From assembly GCA_028023455.1 (NCBI GenBank), contig JAQFVV010000021.1:4926853-4990852 (forward strand): a DNA stretch of 64,000 nucleotides. The letters run 5' to 3'. Source of the DNA: Epiperipatus broadwayi. Lineage: Eukaryota > Onychophora > Udeonychophora > Euonychophora > Peripatidae. The notes under the pieces were generated by a model. The model was given only the letters and a program-made list of their open reading frames with translations, was not told the origin of the DNA and did no database searches. This document shows positions 47,721 to 59,570 of this stretch, piece by piece. How positions within the stretch are numbered: position 1 is the stretch's first letter; each line of letters begins with the position of its first letter. The position numbers and the translations under genes are program-made.

Positions 47721-48985
47721 TTACGGATAGACAAATAGCGTTCACATAAACTAACAAATAATCCCCAAGTACGATTTCTATGTAAGATGGTTAAAGTATT
47801 TAAAAAATTCAATATCAGTACAAACAATCTAATTTACAAAATATTTAGAATATTTAAAAACAAATAGTGAAAAAATATATATAAATGATACAGAAGCATT
47901 TCTAAAATGACATTTCATTAGATAATTTTATAAATAATACTTCCGACGTAATAATGAATAAAAGGCGTACAGAGTTCATTAAGTGTCTTTAGACAGAAAA
48001 GATAAACATATATATTGGCAAAAGAAAAACGCAATAAATATGTGAAAGCAAATTGTTCCCTTACTTTCTAAACAATAAAAAAAAAATCACTCGATTTAAA
48101 TAATAAAACTATTTGACATATTTATAATTGTTTCATTATCTTTTTTTTTATCATCTGACGGAAATATTCTCTCATGCATTAATATGAGTTTTATTTTTCA
48201 ATACAGCGTTTACACTATTTGATTTTGTAACGGCAGGCAACAAGATTTAACTTAACTCTCATTAAACCCTAAGCTTTAAGATTATCAACACCATTTCAAA
48301 AAGCTATATCGCAAAGTAATACTCAATGGTTTCCCATTGTCCTTAGATAGTCAATAACTTCATAGTTGATAGCAACCAAAAGAAGTCCAATGTTATCAAC
48401 AGAATAGATCTTAGCTCTCTGACATAAAAAACCTCTAAGTTTCCACCTTTCAGAGAAACATGGATTCAGTTTATTATTTATATTTATGCAGCAGTGCAGC
48501 ATAAAGGTGGATAAAGTTGTTGCAAATTAGTAATATCTTCAGTTAATGATTTATGTAATACTTAGTTATTACATTTATAAAACCTAATGCGCGAAAATAT
48601 AGATTTTATCAAAAACTTCAGTAACTTCTCAAAAACTATGAGATACCAACTTTTTGTTGTTGTTAATAACTTCAAGAATTTTTTACTATTAAATTCCCAT
48701 TCTTCGATTATGTTTAAGGTCCATCGGATACAAATCTGTATTTGGATGAAACTAGCTGTATATTAAAATTCACTGAATTGATGATTTGCGCAATTCAAGT
48801 TAGCCAGTATAAAAATACGTTTGGAATTCATTAACTGCACAATTAAAAAAAAAAAGACAAGATTTCTAACAATTCTGTAAATCACATAAAAATATAAAAT
48901 ACGATAGAATAAACTATACTAAAATAGAGAGATACTAAGCCATAAATTAAGGTAAAAGAGCAAAGCATTTAAAATCTCTACCTAG
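47721..48985. other. AT-rich sequence, no recognised feature
   Basis: No supported gene or repeat. Confidence 0.5.
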
Positions 48986-49080
48986 AAATTATCTCCAACC
49001 CAGACCGGTTTCTAGCTATTGGCTTTCCTCAGTAAGGCATTAGGATATTTCAGACACTAGATTCAAATTAATAATCTGCA
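48986..49080 (-). mobile_element. F1-related fragment with hammerhead-like block
   Basis: On the minus strand: CTGAGGAAAGCC-AAT-AGCTAGAAACCGGTCTGG. ACCGGT replaces the ACTAGT of other copies but is again self-complementary. Confidence 0.55.
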
Positions 49081-49382
49081 ATCAATACTAAGCCATGTTT
49101 AAAAGAAGTTTTATAATTTTTCCATTGGAAAAACCTAAAATATATATATATATTTTCAGTTGCATATCGATAATAAAAATTTCTGTAAGATATGTTGTTA
49201 ATTTCAAGTCGTATTATCTAGAAGTATCAAATGCCTCAAACTCTACGTCGTCGATGCTGATAGATTGGTATTCTTCCATTGCAACACTCGGTTTCTATCA
49301 ATTTTTACATCTCGTAAAAGGATGAATAAATGTTACACTGCTGAGATATTTTCAAGATTTTTTTTTATATAAATTAAATATT

Positions 49383-49580
49383 CAAATGACTTTATTGATT
49401 GAGAGTTCATAAGAAGTTTGAATCTTATAAGTGCCAGCATTTTCAAAACATGGTACACTACTATTGTGCTAAACAGCACAGGGCATAAACATATTTGAAG
49501 GGTTTTATTGTTAAAGATTTAATAAGGAGCTTGAGCACTAGAATTACATTTTACTAACTGCTCTAAATGACACAGAGCAA
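49383..49580 (-). mobile_element. SINE family C, two partial copies
   Basis: TGACTTTATTGATTGAGAG followed by TTCATAAGAAG (49386 on), and GGGTTTTATTGTTAAAG with GGAGCTTGAGCACTAG (about 49500 on). Confidence 0.6.
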
Positions 49581-49595
49581 AAAAATAAATTATGG

Positions 49596-49772
49596 AATGA
49601 CTTTATTACTTAGAAACTCATAAGAAGTTCAAGGGTGGAAGTATCGTAATTGGAATCAATCCGAGAACCTTAGATCCAGAGTCTAACCCTCTACCACAAA
49701 CTCAAAACCTTGAATCAATTTCTCTGGTGTTTAAACTTCTTATGAATTCTCAAGCAATAAACCATTAGACTG
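49596..49772. mobile_element. SINE family C fold-back
   Basis: ATGACTTTATTACTTAGAAACTC at the left is mirrored by AATTCTCAAGCAATAAACCATT at the right. The centre carries TCTAACCCTCTACCAC, an A-box on the minus strand, and CTGGTGTTTAAACTTC near the right end. Confidence 0.65.
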
Positions 49773-49809
49773 TTTTTCTTTGGATTAATATGTGGCAAAA
49801 AAAACTACC

Positions 49810-49907
49810 CCCCCCCATGTGTCATATCATCCAGGAAGAGAACCTGCTAACCCGGGACAAGTGCTTGTAAAGCAGCTTTCGCTGACCTCTTGACCACCAA
49901 TGCTTGA
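49810..49907 (-). mobile_element. short tRNA-Gly-derived SINE with 14-bp target duplication and poly(G) tail
   Basis: On the minus strand: GCATTGGTGGTCAAGAGG, a B-box-like GCAGGTTCTCTTCC, the tail ATATGACACATG, then a run of about eight G residues where other copies have poly(A). Flanked by identical CAAAAAAAACTACC (49796-49809 and 49908-49921). Confidence 0.9.
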
Positions 49908-50219
49908 CAAAAAAAACTACCTTTGAAATCAGTTTTCTTGAACTTAAAAAGATATCTAGCCGTTTATATCTTCTATTTATGAAAAATAAATTTATACAAA
50001 TATTGTTTCATTAAATAAAAAATGTAAGTAATTGCACAGTTGGTTAATTATATACAGTATAAATCAAAGTTACAATATTAAATAACAAATGCATAGATTA
50101 ATAAATGTTTTTAATAATATAAACTCTATTATCTAACTAACCAGTAGTCACCTGTAATACACTGTAAGCTATGGTTATCTATAGAGAGTAAATGCTAAAG
50201 GAAAAAATTATTACTGTCC

Positions 50220-53200
50220 ATAGTAGTTTCCTTCTTCTCAAGGTCAATACCACAATAAAATCTCCTTTACTGGATACAAGATTTCCTCAGTCATCGTTAA
50301 GAGGCTACAGCTAATTGCGATCGGTTTCTGGAATCTCTTGAATTTTAAAAACTAATCCAAGTGTGTTTAAAAAAAACAATCTGAATCCAAAACTTGTCAT
50401 TTAATAAACAATATTGCTTCATTGTATCATTTAGAAAACAATATTGTTTTACATGAAATAAGATTTTAATTATACAAATTAACATCCTTGTTTTTATGCT
50501 CATTGTTTCTCTAAATTTACTTATATGCATATATGTTTGTGGACACTTTGATATAGTAAATTTAAACAGAATTCCTCCCACATTCTAAAGGGTTCTAACT
50601 ATCCTATTGTATTTGGATTTTTCCTCCTTACAAAAAGTCCAAGGCTAGTGGTCTTTCTGGAGTTCTTTATTGCTCAAAGGTTATAGTTATATTCACTAGT
50701 TATCTCACTTCAAGATCAGCTTTGGCTATTGCTCAGTATAAGTTGTTTATAGATTGGTGTCTGCCATTGATTGCTTTAGTCGTGGATATATATTTTCTTT
50801 TAAAATTGAAATCATACACTCATGCCCATCTTCTATTTTAATTGTTGCTTCTATCTTGATAATAAAGCAGGGGCTTCTTCCTTATTGCATATCACTTTTA
50901 AAATTGTGCTACATCTGGATTACATCACCTGCAGTTAATCTGCAGCTGGAATAAACTTCCTAGTGAGAAGAAATAGGTACATTTATTGCCTATCCAAAAG
51001 TTGTTCTCCAGGGAGTGTCCTCATTGACGATTAGGGAGTGCAGAAGTCAATGCAGCATTGCTGAAAATATATATCATAAACATTCAACATGGTAGCCATT
51101 GCAAAACATTTGTAAAATGTTAACAGTTTTTTCTTCCAAATCATTTGATTAAAGGTCAGTATGGGAGGGTGAGGTAGAGTTCAATAAATTTGGATGTCTC
51201 TGTTGGTCTATGGCATATAAATATTTCCCTGAGTTTGGTGATCATTTACTCAGCATTGATTCTTGGAGTGAGTCTGGTTTTATCTCTCATGAATATTCAC
51301 TAACTGTTATTAAAATTATTTCCCCAATAATTAATCCTGCATGGCCAAAATGATCCTATTATAAAGGCTAGTAGCTTATATCTATTGGTATTTTTTACAG
51401 GATATTTGCACATCATTTTGACAATTTTTCTCATATGTCAAATGTGTTGACTGGGAAGGGAACCAGGGCCAACTGCTTGAAAGGCAGCTATGCTAACCAC
51501 TAGGCCACCAATGCTTGACAATTTCTAAATCCTTTGATATATATATTTCCTCAAGATATTCATTCAGCCTTACATGGCAGTAAGCAAAGTGTTTTGCCTC
51601 AATAATTCATGGATAATTTTGATGTACCAGTTTCACAAGTTTGGTTTCTGCCATTGGAGAAATATGATCTCAATCATACCCTCTTGCTATGGAAGTCTCA
51701 AACACCTCTCAGAATGTCCTTTGGAGATTAGTGGAGCAAATAATAGACCAAGTTTGTCCAATTTTTTTTAGAATCTGTTTGCTTGAATCTTATAAAAATT
51801 CCTGAATGTAGTTTGCTGTTAGCTATTATTTTCAAGAATATTTTTGATTTTTTTTAAAATTCAGAATATGATTGCTTTTATCTGATTGGCTATATTTTTC
51901 TCAGCACGCGACAAAATTCTAAAAGCATGTACTATTAAACTTTCAACTTCTAATGTTAGATGTGTTAAAACAGGATTGACTAAAATAATTTCATTTCTTT
52001 ACTGCAATGTATTAATAGTTATTGGAGTGGAGCAATTTCTTAGTTATCTTGAATCCTTATTTCCTGGATTGCTCACAACTTTCATTCCTGGACTTTACAT
52101 AATACATTGAGGAAACTTGTCATGTAGGCTTTTCCCTTAATCTCAGAAGCTTGTAGTTTTATATTTATCTCTATTGGAGTGTCCGTTATTGCCATAGGAT
52201 CTCAGCTATTCCATATATATTTATCCAAATTAAAGTTGGTTCTGAATCCATTCAATATTTTGCATACTTTCACAATACATAGTTGTAATTGAACTTTGTT
52301 TTCCCAATAATTAAAATTTTAAAATGTGGGATCACACTTTATTCCCTACAGGAGTCTAAATTTTACTGCTATGTGATAAGGGCTACAAGTTATCCTCTTG
52401 AATAATACAATATGGACATTCAGGCTAACATATTTCCTAACTTGGCAATAATTAAAATTTGATAGAATGCTGTCTGCAGGTCCAGTTTTATAGATGAGTG
52501 CAATTTGCAATTCAGCAATGAATCAGTTATGTCTCTCATGTTAAAAGGTATGCAAACAAATACTGGTATTTGGTTTACTAATAATTATCAACGATGTATC
52601 CTGCTAATGAATTTTTTACAGAGAATAACATTCTTTTCTTCATCTTCTCATGAAGGGAAGCCAAAATAGTTCATGGTCAAAAATTTGGATTGTTCTTATT
52701 TTGTTGTCTAAATCACTATGCATCTAATTTTAAAAAGGGCTGACTGTTCTCTATCTTCACTATCCCATGTTTTCAACTCTATACTTAAGAGAAATCTTCA
52801 TCAATCCATGGATCATGTTTTGGGCCTTGGTGTTTTCTTTTTGGAATAACTTTGTTTATCATTAAGCTATCCTGTTTTCCTAGACATGAAGCAAACTTCA
52901 AATCCAAGACTCTATCTCTTTATCATGAAATTCCTATTAATTGTGATATGTTTAGTGTAATTCATTTATCTATCTAATAATTCTTTGTTTTTCATGTATA
53001 GCAATTCTTAATAATTTTCTTTGTTAGTATTAAATTTGTTATCTTCTTGAGATGAGATTTTTCTTTATCATATCTAGAATAACTCTAGTTGTATGAGGTT
53101 CTCATTAAAAGATTGCTCTCTTAAACTCCCTAGAATTTTCTACCATAAGTAACAGCTTCCAAAAAAAACACCTAAAAGTATATTCCTTATTGGAAGAAGA

Positions 53201-53400
53201 GATCCAGATAATAATGGTGTGAAGTTTACATTTCCCCAACTCACTTATTTGTTCTAGAAGTATTATTGTAAGACAACCTTTCATAACTGTATTCTTGTAA
53301 ATTCTAGTTTCAGATTTAAACACCACTTGTTCAAAAAGTGCTTCCTTAAGAATATCATTGTAAACAAATTGGTCATAGAATTCTGTCATTTTCTATATTG
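50220..53400 (-). pseudogene. decayed LINE with reverse-transcriptase motifs
   Basis: On the minus strand: LDLQTAFYQI (52459-52488) fits RT motif A; LL-GIKCDPTF (52322-52354), with a stop where Gln is expected, fits motif B (LQGIKxDP); and near 52180-52200 a frameshifted IAE/DPMAITDTP sits where the YADD box would be. Beyond it, C-terminal-like coding fragments continue to about 50.2 kb, and 52.5-53.4 kb probably holds upstream parts (the 94-codon frame 53105-53389). A tRNA-Gly SINE is inserted at 51428-51514. The clade is unclear. The plus-strand frames in this region are antisense shadows. Confidence 0.5.
51428..51514 (-). mobile_element. short tRNA-Gly-derived SINE
   Basis: On the minus strand: GCATTGGTGGCCTAGTGG, anticodon arm CTGCC-TTTCAAG-CAG, then a mutated B-box, and the family tail TTTGACATATGAGAA. 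Flanked by TTGACAATTT (51418-51427 and 51515-51524). Confidence 0.85.
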
Positions 53401-53613
53401 TGATTTGGTGTCTGTCACAAAAATTTAAATGAGAAATATAATGTGAAGGGATAGGATGGGACCAATCCTTAAATTTCTTTTAACTACCACATAATTTGAT
53501 TTCTTTGGGAAGTTTGGGTTTGCATGGGCATCCTGTTATTTCTATGAACTAACATCCAGACAATTCTATTTTTACCTACTCAACCACTTTTTCTTTTCAC
53601 TATGGTTTAATTG

Positions 53614-53617
<4 letters not shown>

Positions 53618-53656
<39 letters not shown>
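53618..53656. repeat. (TA)n array
   Basis: About 38 bp of TA, followed by TTGAAACAGTA, a flank also found after a TA block at about 40009-40022. Confidence 0.93.
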
Positions 53657-53657
<1 letters not shown>

Positions 53658-56600
53658 AAACAGTATTATTTTGTCTAACATCCCATTTCACCTACTATAG
53701 TCCATAGTAGTATTCTTACTCTAATTCAAACCCCTCCAAGTTCACATATGTTATCATATATTAATGTATATTTATGTATGTGTAAGTATGTATGTAGATA
53801 TTGATGTCTGTATGTGCATATTTATAATACATATACTCAATTGTAAAATATTAAATTAAAAGTAAGTTGTGTAAACATTGTTGTATGTGTGTGAACGCAT
53901 CTACATATATATGTGAATGAAGCTGCAATGTAATAGATTTCATAAGCATATCAATGCAATTAAATTATTTTATCTTCTAGTTCTTATAAAATTAGAGTAC
54001 AAATTTACTTTTGTTTCCATATAAATTTTCAATTTCTCAGGTGACAAGATTACACATATAGCGGAAAGTTTACAAAGCTTAAATCTCTTTTAAAAGGTCG
54101 TCTGTTTCTTGGAAATTTTCCATGCAGTTGGTTTAATTTTGTGGAAATCAATAGAAGATTTTAAAAATAAATTCTAAAATATTTTTAAGACAAAAGAAAA
54201 GCAGTCAAGCTGCACTATTTTATGAATAACTTAGCTTCGCTTGTCTTTTCTAAAGTTAATAAAGATATGTTAAAACTTAAAATTTTAAACTTATAAACTG
54301 TAAACAAGGTCATGGCTTTTGCAGGGGGGAGTAAAAGAGTTAGTATAAAAAACCCAAAATTTAGCACTAGGGGTTCACTCTCTTAAATTAATGATTCAGT
54401 TGCTGCCAGAGGTTATACCCAATTTTACAATGAAAACCGTCAGCTAGAAGGCAACAAATTTGCCATCTTTTTTCAGAAGTCTGGTCCAGAATAATGGAGT
54501 AAGTTGAGATCAACAGCCTGCCAAGAAGACAACAAACAGTGCCAAACCCCATGAAGGATGCCTCAGCTAGAAGAAAATTGGTAACAATTCTTCCCACAGA
54601 GCTCTTTAAAAATAAATCTAAAACTAAACTATTTTAATAATTTTTTAAGCTAGCTATAAGGTTGAATATTCATAAATTTATAAACTTAAATGATTTCTTA
54701 AAAATTAAACTCTATAATTTAAATAATGTAATTGTAATAAATTTTCTAATGTAACTTGTAAGGTAATAATAATAATAATAATATTCATAATAGTCTTGCC
54801 TCTACATTAAATGAATATGCATAATTTAATAATTCTCCTAAACTACAATAACTCTACTCAGTTGTTATATCTATACTGTCCTAATCTGTGGACATGCCTA
54901 TCTTATTTCATTTTATTTGTTTATTTCATTGATTTATATTATGCCATAATTCGAAAGAGAGATTATTAATATTAATAACTGAGAGATGATTAGCAGCTCT
55001 CACATAATAAATTTATGCTGTTCTTTAGCACACATATGAATCTCCATTTTTATAGCTATTCTACATATATGTATATGTAGTTAAGCTACTATGTTTTAGC
55101 TTATCATAATTAAGGTTTGCATGATAATGAATTATATCATTATTTAATGGCAAGAATGATATTAGAAAGCATATTATAAATAATTAATTAATTCCCAAAT
55201 ATACTTTATTCCTTCTTAGTTTATGATATAAACTATTCAGATTTAATTTGTAAACTAAATCACTTTAAGTAACCCTTTTTAGCACATTTTATGTATGCTA
55301 ATTTGTAAGCTGAGATAAAGTAGTTTCGCCGACCAAAACTATATGTATAATTTATGTGCAGCTATTTAGTTATTAAGTATATTAGTATTTGTGATAAGTG
55401 TTGCAAATGTATCTTTATAAAGCATATAGAGTGCACAATACTTTGCTATATCTCTGATGGGTCCACTGTTAATGTAGGCTTACCCTTTCATATTTTTGGG
55501 TTTAGAGCACCAAGCACATTACTGAGTTTAAGGCCAGAACACTTGAGTTGCTGATTTGAGCCCTTGAACTTATTGTTCCTTATTAAGATAGCAAGCTGTT
55601 CTGTTTTAGGGCATTGAGTACTTGGTATTGAAGCCCATGAGTAACAATACATTGGCACTGCAATTCTTTAATTTAGACTTAGCACTATGGTTACAGATGC
55701 AATGCTACAAGCACCAGTTCATCCCTCCATATTTTTGATTCATTTCAGCATTGATCTGAACACCAGATCTGATTTATATAAAACAATATGCTTAGGGAGC
55801 ACCTTTATTGCTCATTATGTATAAGTTAGCCAATATGAAGTATATTTTGTCAGTTATCATTCTTGTAGAATTTAACTCTTAGCAAACCTTGTAGGAATGG
55901 CATAGCATAATTCAGACATGATTATAAACCATAGATAATAATAATTGTAATAAACTTGAAATTAAATGATTTAAAGTGCATAAAAGATGAGACTTTGTAT
56001 TTAACTCCACTCATCATTATAAAAACACCTGCGAGTGTAAATCCCAATGCACTTCCATTGTATTAATTACTTTATATTTTAATAATTAAATGTCTCAAAG
56101 CTTATTATAATGTTTAGTGTGTTATTTGCAACCCATCCTAAATCTTATCCAAATCTATTTTAATTTCATTAGTTAATAATATATGCTTATCTCGCAAGCC
56201 ATATGTGTGTGTATTGTTTAATTAATTGCTAATCTATTAATATTTCCCTGGGTATCATACTCCACCCTTTGCTACTGCCGGCATGTGAACTAAAAGAGGC
56301 TGAGTGTAACCTCATATCTGTCTTCCATAAGGTAGTAAATCCAGAGCTTGGAACTGAGGTGCAATCTGATTCAAATCTCAACCCCTCATCTAGATCAGCT
56401 TTGGGATAATTTGCCAAAACTCTGGATTTTGTCATGTGAATGTACAAATATGATTGTTACAATATAAATATGTAATAGTATTTAATTCACTTCAATTAAT
56501 TATATAATAATTTTAGGAACTAATGAAACTTCGAGCCACTTAACTATTAAATATTTTTAATAAATTGGAAATTCAGAAGGGTGTCAAAAACACTTTGCAA

Positions 56601-57330
56601 ATCAGTCAGGCTGTAAAAGGTTTTTGTGAATCTGATGCTGAAGTTTGCAAATATCATTGTCCATATTTGGTATTCCAACAAAAACTTAGAAGATGAGGGA
56701 AGGTTTTTTTTTTGGACTCAAACTCTTGAAAAATGGGGTAAGCAAGATGTTCAAGTAAATTTAATATAAATAACACTAAGAAATTTTATCGTCATTTTAA
56801 AATTATTATATCTATACAATTAAATAATTGTGGGCACTCTCTTGCAGGCATGATTTAAAACTGATAAAGACTATTTAGTGTAAAAAATATGTAGACAAAT
56901 TTCTTACATTATGTTTCACATAATACCCATGATTATCAGGTAGAATGGAGACTTGAATACCTATAACCACATTAGTATTTTGGAATATAAATGCTATATA
57001 TATAATGTTTTTATCTGTTTGGAATTGCTTTTCTTTTACTTATTTATACTCTCTAATCATTTATTTTTTTCTTGGGTGAATTTCCAACCAGATTACATGT
57101 AAATCATATATTATTTTTCAGTAAGAGTTTACATAGAAGATCAATAATTTTTCCAATAAGTGATTATGGTTGAGTAGAGTAAAACGCTAGTGACTGCACC
57201 AGTAGAATTTAAATTCACCATGCTAGTAAAATTTAATTCCTGGTTTTGACAATTTGTCAAAATACCTATGCCAATAATTTAATTCCAGGTGGGCTTACTG
57301 TCTAAAATGTAGTTTACTGTGCTTTAATAA
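53657..57330. other. mostly AT-rich; one GC-richer promoter-like tract
   Basis: AGTATAAAAAACCC (about 54335) is followed by about 250 bp of less AT-rich sequence to 54600, similar in layout to the tracts at 33.4 and 62.3 kb. 56340-56400 has a B-box-like GATTCAAATCTC that may mark an old SINE. No gene is supported. Confidence 0.4.
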
Positions 57331-58058
57331 CTTGTAAGAGAAGCTATTTAAGAGTGCAAAAATATTAAACGTTTAGCGCTTTCGAGATGGGTTGCCTCAT
57401 ATTCATAGCAATACTGAGCAGTGCAGAACAGGGAGATAATGACCATATGCAAAATACATGCAAATTATTTAGATAGTCCAGTTTTTGGAGATGTTAAAGC
57501 AGGAATCATGTCTATTGATAGAGTTATTGTTACCAGCAATGAAGTATGCCTCCCTAATTTTCCATTTGATGTCATTTTTTTTCAATGCAACCTATTTTGG
57601 GATTAGAGGGTTTGAATATATGGCTGGTCTTCTTAGAGTGTCCCAAAAATGTTGATGAATTGTCATTATTTTTTTTGCTCTATTGTAAGTGTATCTATGT
57701 TGAGCAGTCCTGTTGGTTAGGCCGGCTTTGGTATCACCATAATAAATGGTACAGCATCCGAGTTGAGGGCATGAGAATTGGGGGGTTTGAGAGGGGTCGA
57801 TTTTGTCTTGAATTATTGATAAGCTGATTGGTCCAGGGAGATGTATGAAAAATTAGGGTGCATACTTCATTGCTGGTAACAATAACTCTATCAATAGAAG
57901 TGACATCTCCAAATGCTGGACTATCTAAATAATTTGCATGTATTTTGCATATCACCATTATATCCTTGTTCTGCACTGCTCAGTATTGTTATGAATATGA
58001 GGTAACCTGCCTCGAAAGCGCTTAATATTTTTGCACTCTTTATAGCTTCTCTTTCAAG
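57331..58058. mobile_element. fold-back element (family P, long form) carrying a GIY-YIG fragment
   Basis: Arms 57331-57564 and 57847-58058 are inverted copies (CTTGTAAGAGAAGCTATTTA against a diverged TATAGCTTCTCTTTCAAG; CAGCAATGAAGTATGC against GCATACTTCATTGCTG). Both arms carry CTCGAAAGCGCT, as at 13351-13550. The spacer holds Penelope-type endonuclease sequence on the minus strand. This looks like a non-autonomous Penelope derivative. Confidence 0.8.
57600..57760 (-). pseudogene. Penelope-type GIY-YIG endonuclease fragment
   Basis: On the minus strand 57671-57760 reads TIYYGDTKAGLTNRTAQHRY followed by TYNRAKK. The spacing Y-Y-G-x-T...L...R...QH-x-Y-x-Y matches the endonuclease of the Penelope-like element at 31.4 kb (YYGKTQTNLVIRLTQHNYLY). 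After a frameshift, FLGHSKKTSHIFKPSNP follows in the place of the usual His-rich end. No RT is present. Antisense to the plus-strand open frames here. Confidence 0.75.
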
Positions 58059-58838
58059 TGCTTCACACGCTTTTAATTTTATTTATTATAATATTAAGAG
58101 AGAGATTTAAAATTCTTAATAATTTAATAACTTATCCAACTGACAAGTGATATTTAGTTTCAGATCACTCTGATTACACTTGTAAAATTTAAACAGTAGC
58201 CCTATTGACAATTTGCTGATAAAATTTAATTTCCTACTACTTGTACAAGTACTAATAAATACATCATTAATTTAAAATTATGTTTAACCATTAATTAGTT
58301 AATGTATGAATAATATAATCAAAGTGTTGTGATATTAAAATTTAAAAAAAATGCCTAAAATTATTCCCATAGCATTAACTTTATTACAAACCAAAATAAT
58401 TAAAATGGGGATGATTTGCAGCAAAACCAATGCTACATTGATACTTATAAAGAGTAAGAGCCTTGAGAGAAATTGCTTCTGCCCTTTTAGCCGGTTTTTG
58501 TTTTTGAGTTGGTGTCTCTAAAATTTTCCAGTTTATTATCACTAGTGAACTAACTTTTTACAGTCACTTGTGACTGGCTTCTGGAATGTAAAAAATAACC
58601 TGCATCTAAAATTTATTATTTAATAAACATTATTTAAATATGCCCATTATTCAAAAAGCACTATTTTTTCACTTGAACTTTATGATTTGAAAATGCAAAA
58701 TATTTTTGTATTATTATTTACATATGTCTATTATTTAGTAAGACAGAGTGACTTCATATCTCCAAAATCTTTTACAGCAGTGCTTCTAGAAGTATTTTGT
58801 GAATTGAAATGAGAAGCTAAATGAGAGAAATTAAATGG
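58059..58838. other. AT-rich sequence, no recognised feature
   Basis: Nothing that I can support. Confidence 0.5.
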
Positions 58839-59570
58839 AGATTATTTAAGTCATTTATATTTTTCAGATGATGTAGTTTTTGCAAATAATGCTTTAGAGC
58901 TGCAGGAAATGTTGCAGGAGTTATCAGATGAAAGTAGGACTAAAGATAAATGTTAAAAAGACTAAAGTAATGTTTAATGCATTTTCTCAGAATATGGTCA
59001 AATTATTAATACAGATGGAAACATAATGAATGAAATTAATCATAGAATTAGACTTGGTTTATTATAAATAACTTGAAACTAAAAGGAAATGTGCCTATAA
59101 GTTTGAAAAGGAAGGTTTTTAATAAATGTGTTTTATCAGTTCTTACTTATGGATCTGAGACTTGGATACTTAATAGAAGAGCAATACAGAGACTTCAGAC
59201 CACTCAAACAAGTATGGAGAGATCCATGTTGGGAGTAACTAGAAGAGATCAAAAACCCAATATATGGGTAAGAGAACAAACAGATGTTACTGACCTGATT
59301 GAAAAAATTAAAAGACTGAAGTGGAATTGGGCTGAACATATTGCTAGAAGAGATGATAATAGATGAACAATTGAAATCTTAAACTGGATTCCAGGATATT
59401 GTAAAAAACTCAGAAAGAGACCACACGTGAGATGAATGGATGAAATAAGAAAGTGTGCAGGAATGATGTGGATAAGAGAAGCTAAAGATCAGAAAAGATG
59501 GATTGAACTTGGAGAGACCTGCATCCTGTAGTGGAATGATAATGGTTGATGATGATGATTTCTGTAATAT
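58839..59570 (+). pseudogene. RTE-type LINE, 3' end (RT catalytic box to tail)
   Basis: HLYFSDDVVFANNALELQEM (about 58847-58906) holds the catalytic box as FSDD; then, after frameshifts, the intact stretch 59073-59366 reads KRKVFNKCVLSVLTYGSETW, MERSMLGVTRRDQKPNIWVR and LKWNWAEHIARRDDNR, the usual C-terminal region of these elements, continuing as RKRPHVR and GETCIL to about 59530. It ends in a short TGATGATGATGA tail. Same family as 1-640 and 22.4-23.3 kb; this is the youngest-looking of the three, yet still inactive. Confidence 0.9.

Noticed and set aside
51574-52110. Two plus-strand open frames (65 and 74 codons)
   Set aside because: Antisense to a decayed minus-strand LINE, whose RT motifs explain the open reading better.
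54388-54597. 69-codon minus-strand frame with Cys and Leu-rich segments
   Set aside because: No recognisable domain, no splice or promoter context on that strand.
57421-57827. Plus-strand open frames
   Set aside because: Lie in the arm and spacer of a fold-back element; the spacer's recognisable content is on the minus strand.
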